Of a DNA stretch of 64,000 bases, positions 1-9,773 are shown piece after piece. Where the stretch lies: contig JAJDTP010000035.1 of the NCBI GenBank assembly GCA_022827095.1, positions 1 to 64,000 of the forward strand. The letters run 5' to 3'. Position numbers and translations under genes: made by a program. Each line of letters opens with the position of its first letter. Position 1 is the stretch's first letter. The stretch comes from Dehalococcoidia bacterium. GTDB taxonomy: Bacteria; Chloroflexota; Dehalococcoidia; Lucifugimonadales; UBA3495. The notes under the pieces are model-generated. The model was not told the DNA's origin and ran no database searches. It worked only from the letters and a program-made list of their open reading frames with translations.

Positions 1-510
1 TGCCGTAGACCGTCGCTGCGGTGTCCTGGTACGACGGCGCCACCCGCATCGTGGGAACTCACCTCCCAGACTGCCGTCTGGCACCCCTCGGGCCAGCCGC
101 CCGTCCTCATCCGCTGGGCGCTGGTGCGAGACCCCCAAGGCACTCTCATCCCCAGGCCCGGCTCGGCACCGACCGGTCGGCGGACCCGACCCAGATCCTC
201 CAGTGGTTTGTCCTGTGCTGGCAACTGGAAGTTACCCCGTATCAAGTACAGGCCCGGCTCTTTCAGGAGGTCAGGACCCACTTGGGCATGGAGACCCAAC
301 GCCAGTGGTCCGACCTGGCCATCGCCCGCACCACGCCAGCTCTGCTGGGTCTCTTCTCCTGGGCCACACTGGCTTGTAAAAACAACATTCCATGACCCAG
401 CGCACTGCGGCTTGGTACGACAAACCGTCGCCGACCTTCGTGGACGCCATCTCCCTGGTGGACCGGCGCCCCCAAGAAGCTGCCCCCACGCCGATTACCC
501 GTCGGCGATT
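1..510 (+). pseudogene. Degraded DDE transposase (C-terminal part), frameshifted remnant
   Basis: Transposase-like text is spread over three frames: 'TSQTAVWHPSGQPPVLIRWALVRDPQGTL' (frame 1), 'GTDRSADPTQILQWFVLCWQLEVT...FQEVRTHLGMETQRQWSDLAIARTTPALLGLFSWATLA' (frame 3), 'AWYDKPSPTFVDAISLVDRR' (frame 2). Confidence 0.7.
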
Positions 511-767
511 GCGGTTTCGGGGAACATCCCAGCGGACGAGGCGCGCCAGCTGGCGGAGTTGCCGCGGGTCCTCAGAGCTCGCGGGGTCATCACTGACTAC
601 GGCCAGGCGGCGTTGCTGCTGCATGGCATCCGGGAGCGGGCCTGCGGGTATTACCTGAGTGCCTTCGCCGACGCCGGCGGAGACAGGTCTGTCAAATCAG
701 ATCCATTCCACCCGCTTGACTTGCGATAGCAGCCAACCCGCCGTCGGTTCTGAACCCGTTGCCAGGA

Positions 768-1469
768 TTACTGCGGCGTCAGGTCTCGTTGGCTGAACTC
801 AAACCACAGTACTCCGCCATCTTCCACCAACTGCTGCACCGCTCGGTCGTTCTGCCGGCTGGCCACCACCGGCACCGCAGCTACCCCGGTGAACCGGCCT
901 AGAAACTCGGCGTTCCTCACGGTTCGGTCCGCGTCCCTTCGGTCCGCCGTGTAGGAGGCTTCCGCCGCGATGAACAGCTCGTTGCCTTCTCGATCCAGCA
1001 CCCTGCCCACCAGGTCTGCCAGGTAGAAGCTGCGCCTGGTTCCGGGGTCGATGTCGCCGGGGTTGTGCTGGCGCAGCATCCGCCTCAGATCGTCGCCGCG
1101 CAGTGTTTCCACCAGCTCGAAGCCCAGGCGTTCCGCGATGTCGTCGGCCATCTCCCGAGCGATGCGCCCCGCCACGTGCCCTTTCAGGTCGCCCAGGTCG
1201 TCGGTGATCCGCTGCAACCTCCACTCCACCCTGGTGTTGGTCTCCTTCTGCTCTTCATTGAAAACCTTTTGGTCTTCGATGAAATCGCTGACCCTGGCAT
1301 TGAAGGCGTTCTGGCTTTCGATGAAGTCGTTGACGTAGGCCGCGAACTGGGCGAAGCGCTCCGGCAGTTGCGGCAGTTCCTGGCCCAGCAGCAGACTGCG
1401 GACTTCGTCGCGGAAGTCGGGGTCGCTGTGCAGGGTTTGCAGGAAACGAGCGCGTTCGGCATCGTTCAT
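768..1469 (-). CDS. Hypothetical protein, N-terminal coiled coil and possible PD-(D/E)XK-like C-terminal fold
   Basis: 233 aa ORF; heptad-like 'FIESQNAFNARVSDFIEDQKVFNEEQKETN' followed by 'EGNELFIAAEASYTADRRDADRTVRNAEFLGR'. Confidence 0.65.
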   Translation of the reverse strand: MNDAERARFLQTLHSDPDFRDEVRSLLLGQELPQLPERFAQFAAYVNDFIESQNAFNARVSDFIEDQKVFNEEQKETNTRVEWRLQRITDDLGDLKGHVAGRIAREMADDIAERLGFELVETLRGDDLRRMLRQHNPGDIDPGTRRSFYLADLVGRVLDREGNELFIAAEASYTADRRDADRTVRNAEFLGRFTGVAAVPVVASRQNDRAVQQLVEDGGVLWFEFSQRDLTPQ

Positions 1470-2035
1470 AGTGGTGGTTATGGCGGTGGCTTAGTCTTGA
1501 GATTATATCAGCAAGTCCGATTTCGTATGCCGGCTGGCGTTCCGCCGGCGCGGCTGGTGATTGAGCGGCCGGAAACGTTGGCGACTCGGCCAGGCGCAGA
1601 CCGAATCCCGAACGCGCATCCTGGCTGGGACCGCTCGATAACAGACTGATCCCCAAATGAAGGACACCACGAGATGAATGTCTCCAACTCGCCGACGCTC
1701 CCGGAGCGCAGTACCCGACTACGTATGTGTTCCGGCTATACCCGGGTGTCGCTGGGTCCCAGCTTTCACGCTGACCCCCGGCCCAACACCGCGGCAGGCT
1801 ACGCTTTTGGACTCAACCTGCGCTTCGATTGCGTGGCCGTCCAGATCCGGGTACGTCTCACGCGTCTTTGCTTTCCGTCAACGTGGACGGGAACCGATCC
1901 AGGACTGATGCCGGGACATGGGCCATGTCCGGGGCTGGTCGGGCTGGCGTGGTAAGTGGTACAACCGCTGGGGATAAATGACTTGCATCCCCCGTATACA
2001 CGTTTGCATCAGACAATCGGGCGAGGTCAACAAAG

Positions 2036-2848
2036 ATGGAGTACCGCAAACTTGGCAACCTGGACGTTTCAGTCATCGGCCTGGGCACATTACGAACTTT
2101 CGATGTTGCCGACCAGGATGAGATCGCCGTCCGAAGGCAAATCGTGGACAACTGCCTGGACAGCGACGTGAACCTCATCGACACCGCCGCCTGGTACGGC
2201 AACGCGGAGCAGGTCCTGGGCGAGATTACCGAGGACCGCCGGGACCGGTTTTACATTGCCACCAAGGTGCGCACAGAGGGGAAGGAGGCCGGCGAAGCCC
2301 AAATTGCGCGTTCCTTCGAACTCTTGCAGACCGACTACATCGACCTCTTCCAGGTCCACAACATGATCGACTGGCAGACCCACCTCCCCACCCTGGAGCG
2401 GCTCAAAGGCGATGGCAAGATCGGCATGCTGGGCGTATCTGCGATGGTGCCCGATGCCTACCCCTCCATCATTGATCTGATGCGCCAGGGTCGAGTGGAC
2501 ACTGTCCAGATTCCCTACAACGTGATGAACCGGAGGGTTGAGGACGAACTGTTGCCCCTGGCTGAGGAACTGGGCACCGGCGTGCTGGTGATGGAGCCGC
2601 TGCAGAAAGGCCGCTACGTCCTGGACCTGAAGCATCAGCCGGACCTCACGCCACTGCGGGACTACGGCATCAACACCTGGGCGCAGGCCCTGCTGGCGTG
2701 GGTCATTTCCGACCGCCGGGTGAGTTCGACGATACCCACCACCTCTCGCCCAGAGCGGATCCAGGAAAACGCGCAGGCCGCCGAGGCAGCCGGTTTGCCC
2801 CAGCAGCTCCGGGACTACATCCGTGCCGAGGCGGAGCGGTGTTTGTGA
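2036..2848 (+). CDS. Aldo/keto reductase family protein
   Basis: 270 aa; 'MEYRKLGNLDVSVIGLGT', 'LIDTAAWYGNAEQVLGE', 'YIDLFQVHN'. Confidence 0.9.
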   Translation: MEYRKLGNLDVSVIGLGTLRTFDVADQDEIAVRRQIVDNCLDSDVNLIDTAAWYGNAEQVLGEITEDRRDRFYIATKVRTEGKEAGEAQIARSFELLQTDYIDLFQVHNMIDWQTHLPTLERLKGDGKIGMLGVSAMVPDAYPSIIDLMRQGRVDTVQIPYNVMNRRVEDELLPLAEELGTGVLVMEPLQKGRYVLDLKHQPDLTPLRDYGINTWAQALLAWVISDRRVSSTIPTTSRPERIQENAQAAEAAGLPQQLRDYIRAEAERCL

Positions 2849-2920
2849 GAAGAAAACACCGTTCCGGTTTGGACCTGAACGCCTTTGTTCGGCAGCCTGT
2901 CGGGGGCTGTGGGCTACTCA

Positions 2921-3049
2921 CGCTTACCCCGTTTGTCATCGCGAAGAGCGCAGCGACGTAGCGATCTCGTTACCGCGGCGACGTCCGTTGCGCTGACGAG
3001 ATTGCCGCACTGCGCTCGCAATGACGGTTCCAACGAAACTGGGTACGCT
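2921..3049. repeat. MITE-like inverted repeat, family A copy 1
   Basis: Left 'cgcttaccccgtttgtcatcgcgaagagcgcagcgac...', right '...gcgctcgcaatgac...gaaactgggtacgc'. Confidence 0.75.
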
Positions 3050-3107
3050 TGAGTTGTGGGATGAAGCGAGACGGAATCAGGTCCTGGCTGCGGCAGGAAA
3101 ACCAGGG

Positions 3108-5783
3108 TTACACCGAACCTCCCTCAGCCAGGACGGCCAACTCCGCCTTGGATAGTCCCAACTCTCCGCACAGGACCTCTTCGTTGTGCTCTCCGATGAG
3201 AGGCGCACGCCGGGATATCCTCCACGGTGAACCGTTGAAGATGGCTCCCGGGCCTGGGTGTCGCAATGTCCTGCCAAGTTCCGGGTATTCAACGTCTGTC
3301 CAGAACCTTCGATCCTCCAGGTGAGGGTCCTGCATGACCTCATCCGGGGAACGGATCGCCCCGGCGTTGGAGCTACGCGTCTGCAAGCCGCGGTAGGCTT
3401 CGTCGCGAGGGATGTTGGCGAGAAAGTTCACAAAAATTTCGCGAATGTGTGACTGGTTCTCAGCGACGACCGCTGGGTCCTGATACTTTTCATCCAGTAG
3501 GTCGCCGGCCAGGCCGTGCTCGTCCATCCACGGCGCAAGCGTCAGCACCCGTTGCGGCGGAACCTGGCCGACATTCACGTATTTTCCATCCTTGCAGAGG
3601 ACCTGGGCGTTGGGCCCAACGTTAGTGTTGCCGCCTCCCGTTCTGCGGGGAACCACATCCCCCTTGTAGATGTACTGGTTCACGTGGCCCTCGGTCGTGA
3701 GCGCGCAGGCATCATGCACCGAGGCATCGATGTACTGTCCCCGCCCCGTCACCGACCGGCTGACCAGCGCCGCCGTAATGGCGATGTAGGCGTAGTGACT
3801 TCCGATGTGCCAGGCCTGCCCTCCTCCGGGAGCGATGGGCGGCGCACCCGGCACCACGTCGTCGTCATAACCACACCGGGCCATCTGTCCGCCCGCCGCC
3901 AGATGCAGCAGGTCGCTGGACTGGAAGTCCTGCCACGGCCCGGTCTGCCCGAAGGCGGTCAATGAACACATGATCAGCCCGGGGTTACGGGTTGCCAGAT
4001 CTTCGTACCCCAGCCCCAGGGAGGCCAGATAACCGGGCTGGAAGGTCTCCAGTATCACATCGGCCTGCTCCGCCATTTGGCGGAATAGCCGGCGCTCGTC
4101 CTCCGTTTCCAGGTTCAAGGTAACTCCCCGCTTGGAGGTGTTGTAATGCCAGAAATAAAGGCTCCTCTCCGGATCCGGTGTGTCCTGGTAGAAGGGTCCC
4201 ACGGTCCGGGCGGCCTCGCCGCCGGGCGGCTCTATCTTGATGACGTCTGCTCCCATGTCGGCCATCTGCTTGCCACACCATTGCCCCTTCTCGTCGGCGA
4301 GCTCCAGCACCCGCAGGCCGCCAAAGGCTCCCGCCGAGTTTCGGTCCGGCGTCCGCGCCGGCGCTGGAGCGGGATTCGCTATCGGCTCATTCCCACTCCA
4401 CTGCACGGGCGAGGCATCCTCCATCATCTCCTTCAAGTAGGGATAGTCTTCCATGCTGAGGTTCTGTGGCCAGAAGATGCCCTCGGCGAAGCCGCTCACC
4501 AGTTCCTCGTGACTGATGCCCAACAACCCCTCAAACACCTCCTTGTTGTGCCCGCCGATCAGGGGACCTGGGCGGCTGTTGACTGCCGGCGTCTCCGACA
4601 TCCTGAAGGGAGCGTTCTGAAGGGGCCAGGTCCCCAGCGCGGGATGCTTCACGTCGCGGTATATCTCGCGATGCCTGAGCTGGGGATCGGTGTCCACCCG
4701 GTCCTGGCTGCTTTGAACGGGCATGGCGGGTACTCCCGCCGCCTGGCACCGTTCCATGATCTCGTACTTGCCCAGCGTCCTGGTCCACGCCTCTATCCCC
4801 TGATCCATCTCTTCCTGGCGCTCCAGGCGACCTTCAAGGGTGGCAAACTTCTCGCCCGTGGCCCAACCGGGAGAGCCCATTACCTCCACCAACTTCCGCC
4901 ATTCATGGTCGGAGAAGCAGGCTATGGCACACCAGTCGTTGTGCTCCGCCGGACTGGTCCTGTAAGCGTTGTGCGGCGCCCCGGTCCGCCCCCGGTAGTT
5001 GTCCACCAGGGTAGCGCCGGGCCAGTGACCACGGTTGCCCGGCGGGTAACCCTCTCGCATGGTGGAACGACCGTTGGCCTGGATGTCCAGAAAAGCGGAA
5101 CCATTCAGGGGGACGCCGAGGATCCACTGGGAACTGTCCACGTGCTGTCCCTGGCCGGTCAGGTTGCGATGGTAAATCGCGCTCAGGGCATACATGGCCC
5201 CGTACAGGCCGCCGGTGTCGTCCAGGTAGGACCAGCCCCAACCGGCGGGCGGCTTGTCCGGCAGGCCCGAGGTGTAGGTCATACCGGACAAGGCTTGCGC
5301 AATGGCTCCCATGGTTTGATAGTCCCGGTCCCGACCCGTGTGGCCAAAACCGGACATGGAGAGGTAAATGATGTCCGGCCGGAGCTTCTGCATTTCCTCG
5401 TAGCCCAGACCCCACCGCTCCAACACCCCGTAGGCGAAGTTCTCGATGACGATGTCGGACATGGCCACCAGGCGCCGCGTAAGGTCAATGCCTCGCTCTG
5501 TGCGAGTGTTCAGGGTGACGCTCAGCTTGTTGGAGTTGGTGTCGCTGAAATGACCGTTGGTGTTGAGATTGACGGGCCGGCCCTCGGGGGTGCCCGCTCC
5601 CGTGGCGATGTTGTCGCCCCGAGTATTGGGTCGCTGCGGCCATTCAACCTTGATGACCTCGGCTCCCAGCGCTCCCAGCCATCGCGTGCACCAAGGACCC
5701 GCCCGGACCCAGGTGAAGTCCAACACTCGTATTCCTGACAAAGCTCCCGGTGTAACTGGCGCTTCTGCTCTGCCCTGCACCAT
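3108..5783 (-). CDS. Tandem-fused CaiB/BaiF (family III) CoA-transferase
   Basis: 891 aa with two full CoA-transferase III units: 'LSGIRVLDFTWVRAGPWCTRWLGALGAEVIKVE' and 'FGGLRVLELADEKGQWCGKQMADMGADVIKIEPPGGE'. Confidence 0.9.
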   Translation of the reverse strand: MVQGRAEAPVTPGALSGIRVLDFTWVRAGPWCTRWLGALGAEVIKVEWPQRPNTRGDNIATGAGTPEGRPVNLNTNGHFSDTNSNKLSVTLNTRTERGIDLTRRLVAMSDIVIENFAYGVLERWGLGYEEMQKLRPDIIYLSMSGFGHTGRDRDYQTMGAIAQALSGMTYTSGLPDKPPAGWGWSYLDDTGGLYGAMYALSAIYHRNLTGQGQHVDSSQWILGVPLNGSAFLDIQANGRSTMREGYPPGNRGHWPGATLVDNYRGRTGAPHNAYRTSPAEHNDWCAIACFSDHEWRKLVEVMGSPGWATGEKFATLEGRLERQEEMDQGIEAWTRTLGKYEIMERCQAAGVPAMPVQSSQDRVDTDPQLRHREIYRDVKHPALGTWPLQNAPFRMSETPAVNSRPGPLIGGHNKEVFEGLLGISHEELVSGFAEGIFWPQNLSMEDYPYLKEMMEDASPVQWSGNEPIANPAPAPARTPDRNSAGAFGGLRVLELADEKGQWCGKQMADMGADVIKIEPPGGEAARTVGPFYQDTPDPERSLYFWHYNTSKRGVTLNLETEDERRLFRQMAEQADVILETFQPGYLASLGLGYEDLATRNPGLIMCSLTAFGQTGPWQDFQSSDLLHLAAGGQMARCGYDDDVVPGAPPIAPGGGQAWHIGSHYAYIAITAALVSRSVTGRGQYIDASVHDACALTTEGHVNQYIYKGDVVPRRTGGGNTNVGPNAQVLCKDGKYVNVGQVPPQRVLTLAPWMDEHGLAGDLLDEKYQDPAVVAENQSHIREIFVNFLANIPRDEAYRGLQTRSSNAGAIRSPDEVMQDPHLEDRRFWTDVEYPELGRTLRHPGPGAIFNGSPWRISRRAPLIGEHNEEVLCGELGLSKAELAVLAEGGSV

Positions 5784-5882
5784 CGGATCACCTCCCGGCT
5801 ACGGCAGTCTTGGGGTCAACTCGGCTCATTCTAACCTAATGTGGTCGGTAGCGATTCCCAAAAAACCCGGCAGGCCGATCTC

Positions 5883-6012
5883 GCGCGTACCCAGTTTGTC
5901 ATCGCGAGGAGCGCAGCGACGTGGCGATCCCGTTGCGGAAAGAGGCCCTGTTGCCACCACGAGTTTGCCACGCTGCGCTCGCAATGACCGGTGGGGGTAC
6001 TGGGTACGCATG
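5883..6012. repeat. MITE-like inverted repeat, family A copy 2
   Basis: 'gcgcgtacccagtttgtcatcgcgaggagcgcagcgacgtgg' ... 'gctgcgctcgcaatgac...gtactgggtacgcatg'. Confidence 0.8.
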
Positions 6013-6169
6013 AGTTGTGTCGGCCGCTTGTGGCATTGACCCGATAGTCGGACTTGCGGCGACGGCTACATCCGGTACATGGTTCTGCGCCGCATTGCGT
6101 GACGCTCGATATACAATGCACTCTGCGGCGAAGGGCGCCAGGATTTCGCACCGAGACTGGGAGGTATCC

Positions 6170-7204
6170 ATGCCAGCGGAGAAAGGCATCATCCGGACCG
6201 TAGCAGGAAACGGATCTGAGGGTTGGGAAGGGGACGGCGGACCGGCGCTGGGTGCCGCGTGCCAGACTCCATACGCCTGCGAGTTTGATCCCCAGGGGAA
6301 CATGATCGTCTGCATGGGCCGCCATCACCGGATCCGCCGCGTGGATGCGCACACCGGCGTCATCACGCTGATCTGCGGCTCCGGAGAGCCGGGGTACGCC
6401 GGCGATGGAGGACTGGCCATCGATGCGGTCATCAACCAACCCTACGGGTTGGCCATCGACGTCAACGGGGACATCTACTTCGCCCAGAGATTCGACCCGG
6501 CGGTGCGCAAAATCGACGGGCGCACCGGGATAATCTCCACGGTCGCCGGCACCGGAGAATTCGGGTACAGCGGCGACGGCGGTCCCGGCAACCAAGCCAT
6601 GCTCCGCGAACCCAATGACCTGTGCCTCGACCGACGGGGCGGCTTGTTAATCGCCGACGTGCAGGACCAGCGCATTCGGCGGGTGGATCTGCAGACCGGG
6701 ATCATCAGCACCTTCGCCGGAAACGGAGAGAAGTCCCGAACCGGAGACGGCAGCGCGGCGACTGAAGCAAGCCTGATGGGACCTCGTGCAGTTTGCCCGG
6801 ACAGCCTGGGCAACGTCTACGTTTGCGAGCGGGAAGGCAACGGCGTCCGCAAAATATCGCCGGAGGGCATCTTGAGCACCATCGCCGGGGCCGAGGGGGT
6901 CTACGGATATGCGGGTGACGGCGGCCCGGCGCTGGCAGCCACCTGGGGATCGCCCAAAGCGATGCGCTGCGACCTGAATGACAACATTATTGTGCTCGAC
7001 TCCGATAACAGCGCCGTAAGGCGCATCGATGCTCTCACCGGCATGGTAACCACCATCGCCGGGGGACGAGAGGGCGGCGACGGCGACGGCGGGCCCGCCG
7101 TAGAGGCCGAATTGTTCCACCCTCACGGCTGCGGTATCAACGCGGAGGGTGACCTTTTCATTGCCGACACCCATAACCACCGCGTACGTGTGGTAGGGCT
7201 GTAG
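6170..7204 (+). CDS. NHL-repeat beta-propeller protein
   Basis: Repeated 'GIISTVAGTGEFGYSGDGGPGNQAMLREPNDLCLDRRGGLLIADVQDQRIRRVD' units; start at the downstream ATG 6170. Confidence 0.88.
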   Translation: MPAEKGIIRTVAGNGSEGWEGDGGPALGAACQTPYACEFDPQGNMIVCMGRHHRIRRVDAHTGVITLICGSGEPGYAGDGGLAIDAVINQPYGLAIDVNGDIYFAQRFDPAVRKIDGRTGIISTVAGTGEFGYSGDGGPGNQAMLREPNDLCLDRRGGLLIADVQDQRIRRVDLQTGIISTFAGNGEKSRTGDGSAATEASLMGPRAVCPDSLGNVYVCEREGNGVRKISPEGILSTIAGAEGVYGYAGDGGPALAATWGSPKAMRCDLNDNIIVLDSDNSAVRRIDALTGMVTTIAGGREGGDGDGGPAVEAELFHPHGCGINAEGDLFIADTHNHRVRVVGL

Positions 7205-7269
7205 TCATCGCAGCTAGAGACGCGGGAATACGCGCAACATCGCTAACACAGGGAGAGAACTTCGCAGCC

Positions 7270-8334
7270 ATGAGCGATCTGGAAACCGGCATCCAATTCC
7301 ACTTGCCGACCTACGCCCACATACCTTTGCCCCACCTGGTGGAGCTGGCCTCCCGGGCGGAGGCCAAGGGCGTGGACCAGATTTGGGTCACCGACAACTT
7401 GCGCAGCCGCCAATCCTTTGTGGTCCTGGCGGCCATGGCTGCCCACCTCGAGATCAAGCTGGGTACTGCGGTCACCGTGCAGTATTTCCGCAACCCGGTT
7501 GACCTGGCCGATTCCATTGCCACCCTCAGCGAGTTGATGGACGGGCGGGAATTGAGCATCGGCTTGGGCCGGGGCAATCCCCGCACGCCGTCGCTCATCC
7601 GGACGCCGCGGCCGGTCAGCGTACTGCGGGAGACCGCGCAGAGTTTGCGACGGCTTCTGGCTGGAGAGGCCGTTTGCTTCGCCGACTACCCCAACCTGCT
7701 GGACTATTACCACTTCGATCCGTCCGCGAGGTTCCAACTTAATTTCAACCCCGCCACGCCGGTGCGCCTCTACTGCGGCTCCAATGGGCCGTTGGGCATG
7801 GCCGTGGGCGGCGAGACCATGGACGGCCTGATCTTCGGCGGCCACTACATGGCGGCCCTGCGCACCGGCCGGGTCCCCGAACTGCTGAATGCTTTTGACG
7901 CCGCGCTTCCTCCGAACCGGGAAGGCAAGGGTGTTCCTAGGGTGGCCGAGATCAAGATTTCGCTGTCCCGGAACGGGTCGGCGGCGCGGGAATTCGTCAA
8001 GGAGAGCGCGGGCATCCGGGTCCTGAATATGTACCGCCAGGGCTACACCCGCGAAGACATCCAATGGCTCGGCGTGTCCTTGCCTGACGTCGAGCGGCTG
8101 GATCAGGCCGACCGGAACGGCGCAACGGAAGAGGAGTTTGACGACCTGGTGACCGACTCCATGATCGATGCCATCTTCATCGCCGGAACCCCGGGCGACT
8201 GCCTGCAGCGTATGCTTGAGGTCAAAGACACGGCGCGGGAGCAGGGTTTCGGACAATTGTTGTTCTCGGAGCTGGGCCCGGACGTGGACGAGGCCCTGGC
8301 CCTGCTGTGCGACGAGGTGATACCGGCCCTTTGA
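7270..8334 (+). CDS. LLM class flavin-dependent oxidoreductase
   Basis: 354 aa luciferase-like monooxygenase features ('LVELASRAEAKGVDQIWVTDN', 'ELSIGLGRGNPR'). Confidence 0.88.
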   Translation: MSDLETGIQFHLPTYAHIPLPHLVELASRAEAKGVDQIWVTDNLRSRQSFVVLAAMAAHLEIKLGTAVTVQYFRNPVDLADSIATLSELMDGRELSIGLGRGNPRTPSLIRTPRPVSVLRETAQSLRRLLAGEAVCFADYPNLLDYYHFDPSARFQLNFNPATPVRLYCGSNGPLGMAVGGETMDGLIFGGHYMAALRTGRVPELLNAFDAALPPNREGKGVPRVAEIKISLSRNGSAAREFVKESAGIRVLNMYRQGYTREDIQWLGVSLPDVERLDQADRNGATEEEFDDLVTDSMIDAIFIAGTPGDCLQRMLEVKDTAREQGFGQLLFSELGPDVDEALALLCDEVIPAL

Positions 8335-8564
8335 TCAGCGCGGCGGAACCTCCCTTGCATGTCGGTTAGCTCACTTCTGAGGTGTTGATGTCGTTGGGTT
8401 CGCGCTGGTTGCAGCCCCGCCGTCCGCCGATATGCGCGGTGTTTGACAGGCAAGGGGGCCCACTTTAGAGTTGCAACGGCCACTTGCGCCCCGCCTTGCA
8501 CTTTGCGCGGCGGTAAGGGCGCTGACGGATCGCGACAAGAACGCATTCACGAAGGAACCTGTTG

Positions 8565-9686
8565 ATGGCATTGCAGTTTGGGGTATTTGACCACATTGAG
8601 CCCATCCCCGGCGTACCGCTGGACCAGATCTACCGCGAGCGATTGGACCAGCTGGAAGTGCTGGAGTCCGCAGGGTTCTACTCTTATCACCTCGCGGAGC
8701 ATCACACGCCGGCGGTACACAGCCTCGCGCCGTCGCAGAACGTGTTCCTGGCGGCTGCTGCTGAGCGGACCAGCACCATGCGGCTGGGTCCGTGCGTCTA
8801 CGTGCTGCCGCTGCACCACCCGGTGCGCCTCATCGAGGAAATCTGCATGCTGGACAATCTCAGCGGCGGACGTATGGACATTGGGGTGGGTCGCGGCGGC
8901 GTGATCGAGGCCTATTTCTGGGGACAGGACTCGGACGTTGAGATCAATTACGCCCGGTACCTCGAGACTCTGGCCGTGGTCCGGGAAGGATTGGGCCACG
9001 ATTCGCTGACCTTTGAGGGCGAGTTCTACAACTTCGACGACCTGCCCATGCGCCTGCGGCCCAAGCAGGACCCTCACCCACCCCTCTGGTACATGCGGAA
9101 CGTGGAAACCGCGGCGGTCAACGGCATGCACACCATCATCGTGGGCAACCTGGATTCCTTTGGGGCCAACGTGGAGCGATATTTCCAGCTCTGGGACGAA
9201 TACCAGGGGCCGGGAGCGCTCAATGCCCAGGGCGAAGCTCCCAAGATCGGTTTGGTGAACCACCTCTATCTGGCCGAGACAGACGCGGAAGCGGCGACCA
9301 TAGCCCAGCCGGCGTGGGACCAGTACAAGTGGAACCTGGCCGCCCCGCGCCGCCTGGAGGCCGAGCGGCGGGGTCTCACCCAGTTCCTGGGGACTGAAGC
9401 CAACCCCAGGCCGTCCAACCTGCCCGACCGGGAGGCCGGGATCAGCCAAGCCACCACGCCGCGCAGGTCCGGTTCTGCCGGACTCGAGGAGCACGCTGCG
9501 CCGGGCGGCGGCGGGTTCAACGTTGTAGCCGGCTCGCCGGACTCTATCCGCAACTACATGGACGAATATCTCGAGACCGGCGCCAACTACTTTGTAGCCG
9601 CCTTCCAGTGGGGTCATCTATCCCATGAGGAGACCATGCGCTCGCTGGACCTCTTCGTGGCCGAAGTCATGCCCCATTACGTCTAG
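8565..9686 (+). CDS. LLM class flavin-dependent oxidoreductase
   Basis: 'MALQFGVFDHIEPI', 'LEVLESAGFYSYHLAEHHTP', 'GGRMDIGVGRGG'. Confidence 0.9.
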   Translation: MALQFGVFDHIEPIPGVPLDQIYRERLDQLEVLESAGFYSYHLAEHHTPAVHSLAPSQNVFLAAAAERTSTMRLGPCVYVLPLHHPVRLIEEICMLDNLSGGRMDIGVGRGGVIEAYFWGQDSDVEINYARYLETLAVVREGLGHDSLTFEGEFYNFDDLPMRLRPKQDPHPPLWYMRNVETAAVNGMHTIIVGNLDSFGANVERYFQLWDEYQGPGALNAQGEAPKIGLVNHLYLAETDAEAATIAQPAWDQYKWNLAAPRRLEAERRGLTQFLGTEANPRPSNLPDREAGISQATTPRRSGSAGLEEHAAPGGGGFNVVAGSPDSIRNYMDEYLETGANYFVAAFQWGHLSHEETMRSLDLFVAEVMPHYV

Positions 9687-9773
9687 CGACGTGACGTAGC
9701 GCCCCCGGGATACGGCGTTCGCGTATCTGGGGGGTGTTGGTATAGACGCTCGGCGGCCGCCGGCGTGGTCCGG

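Noticed and set aside
1674-1955. Short ORFs between the coiled-coil gene and the aldo/keto reductase gene, and the palindrome GGACATGGGCCATGTCC (1914-1930)
   Set aside because: ORFs lack motifs and overlap in several frames; the palindrome is short, GC-rich and ~110 bp from the next start, so evidence is weak.
4146-5738. 530-aa plus-strand ORF opposite the CoA-transferase gene
   Set aside because: Shadow ORF: antisense to a well-supported gene, low-complexity Gly/His/Arg/Val composition, typical of GC-rich codon structure.
7202-9686. Genome-wide reassignment of TAG to explain the two internal TAG codons
   Set aside because: Several confident genes end with TAG at the expected C-terminus (NHL protein at 7204, LLM oxidoreductase at 9686, nadE), so TAG is a working stop codon.
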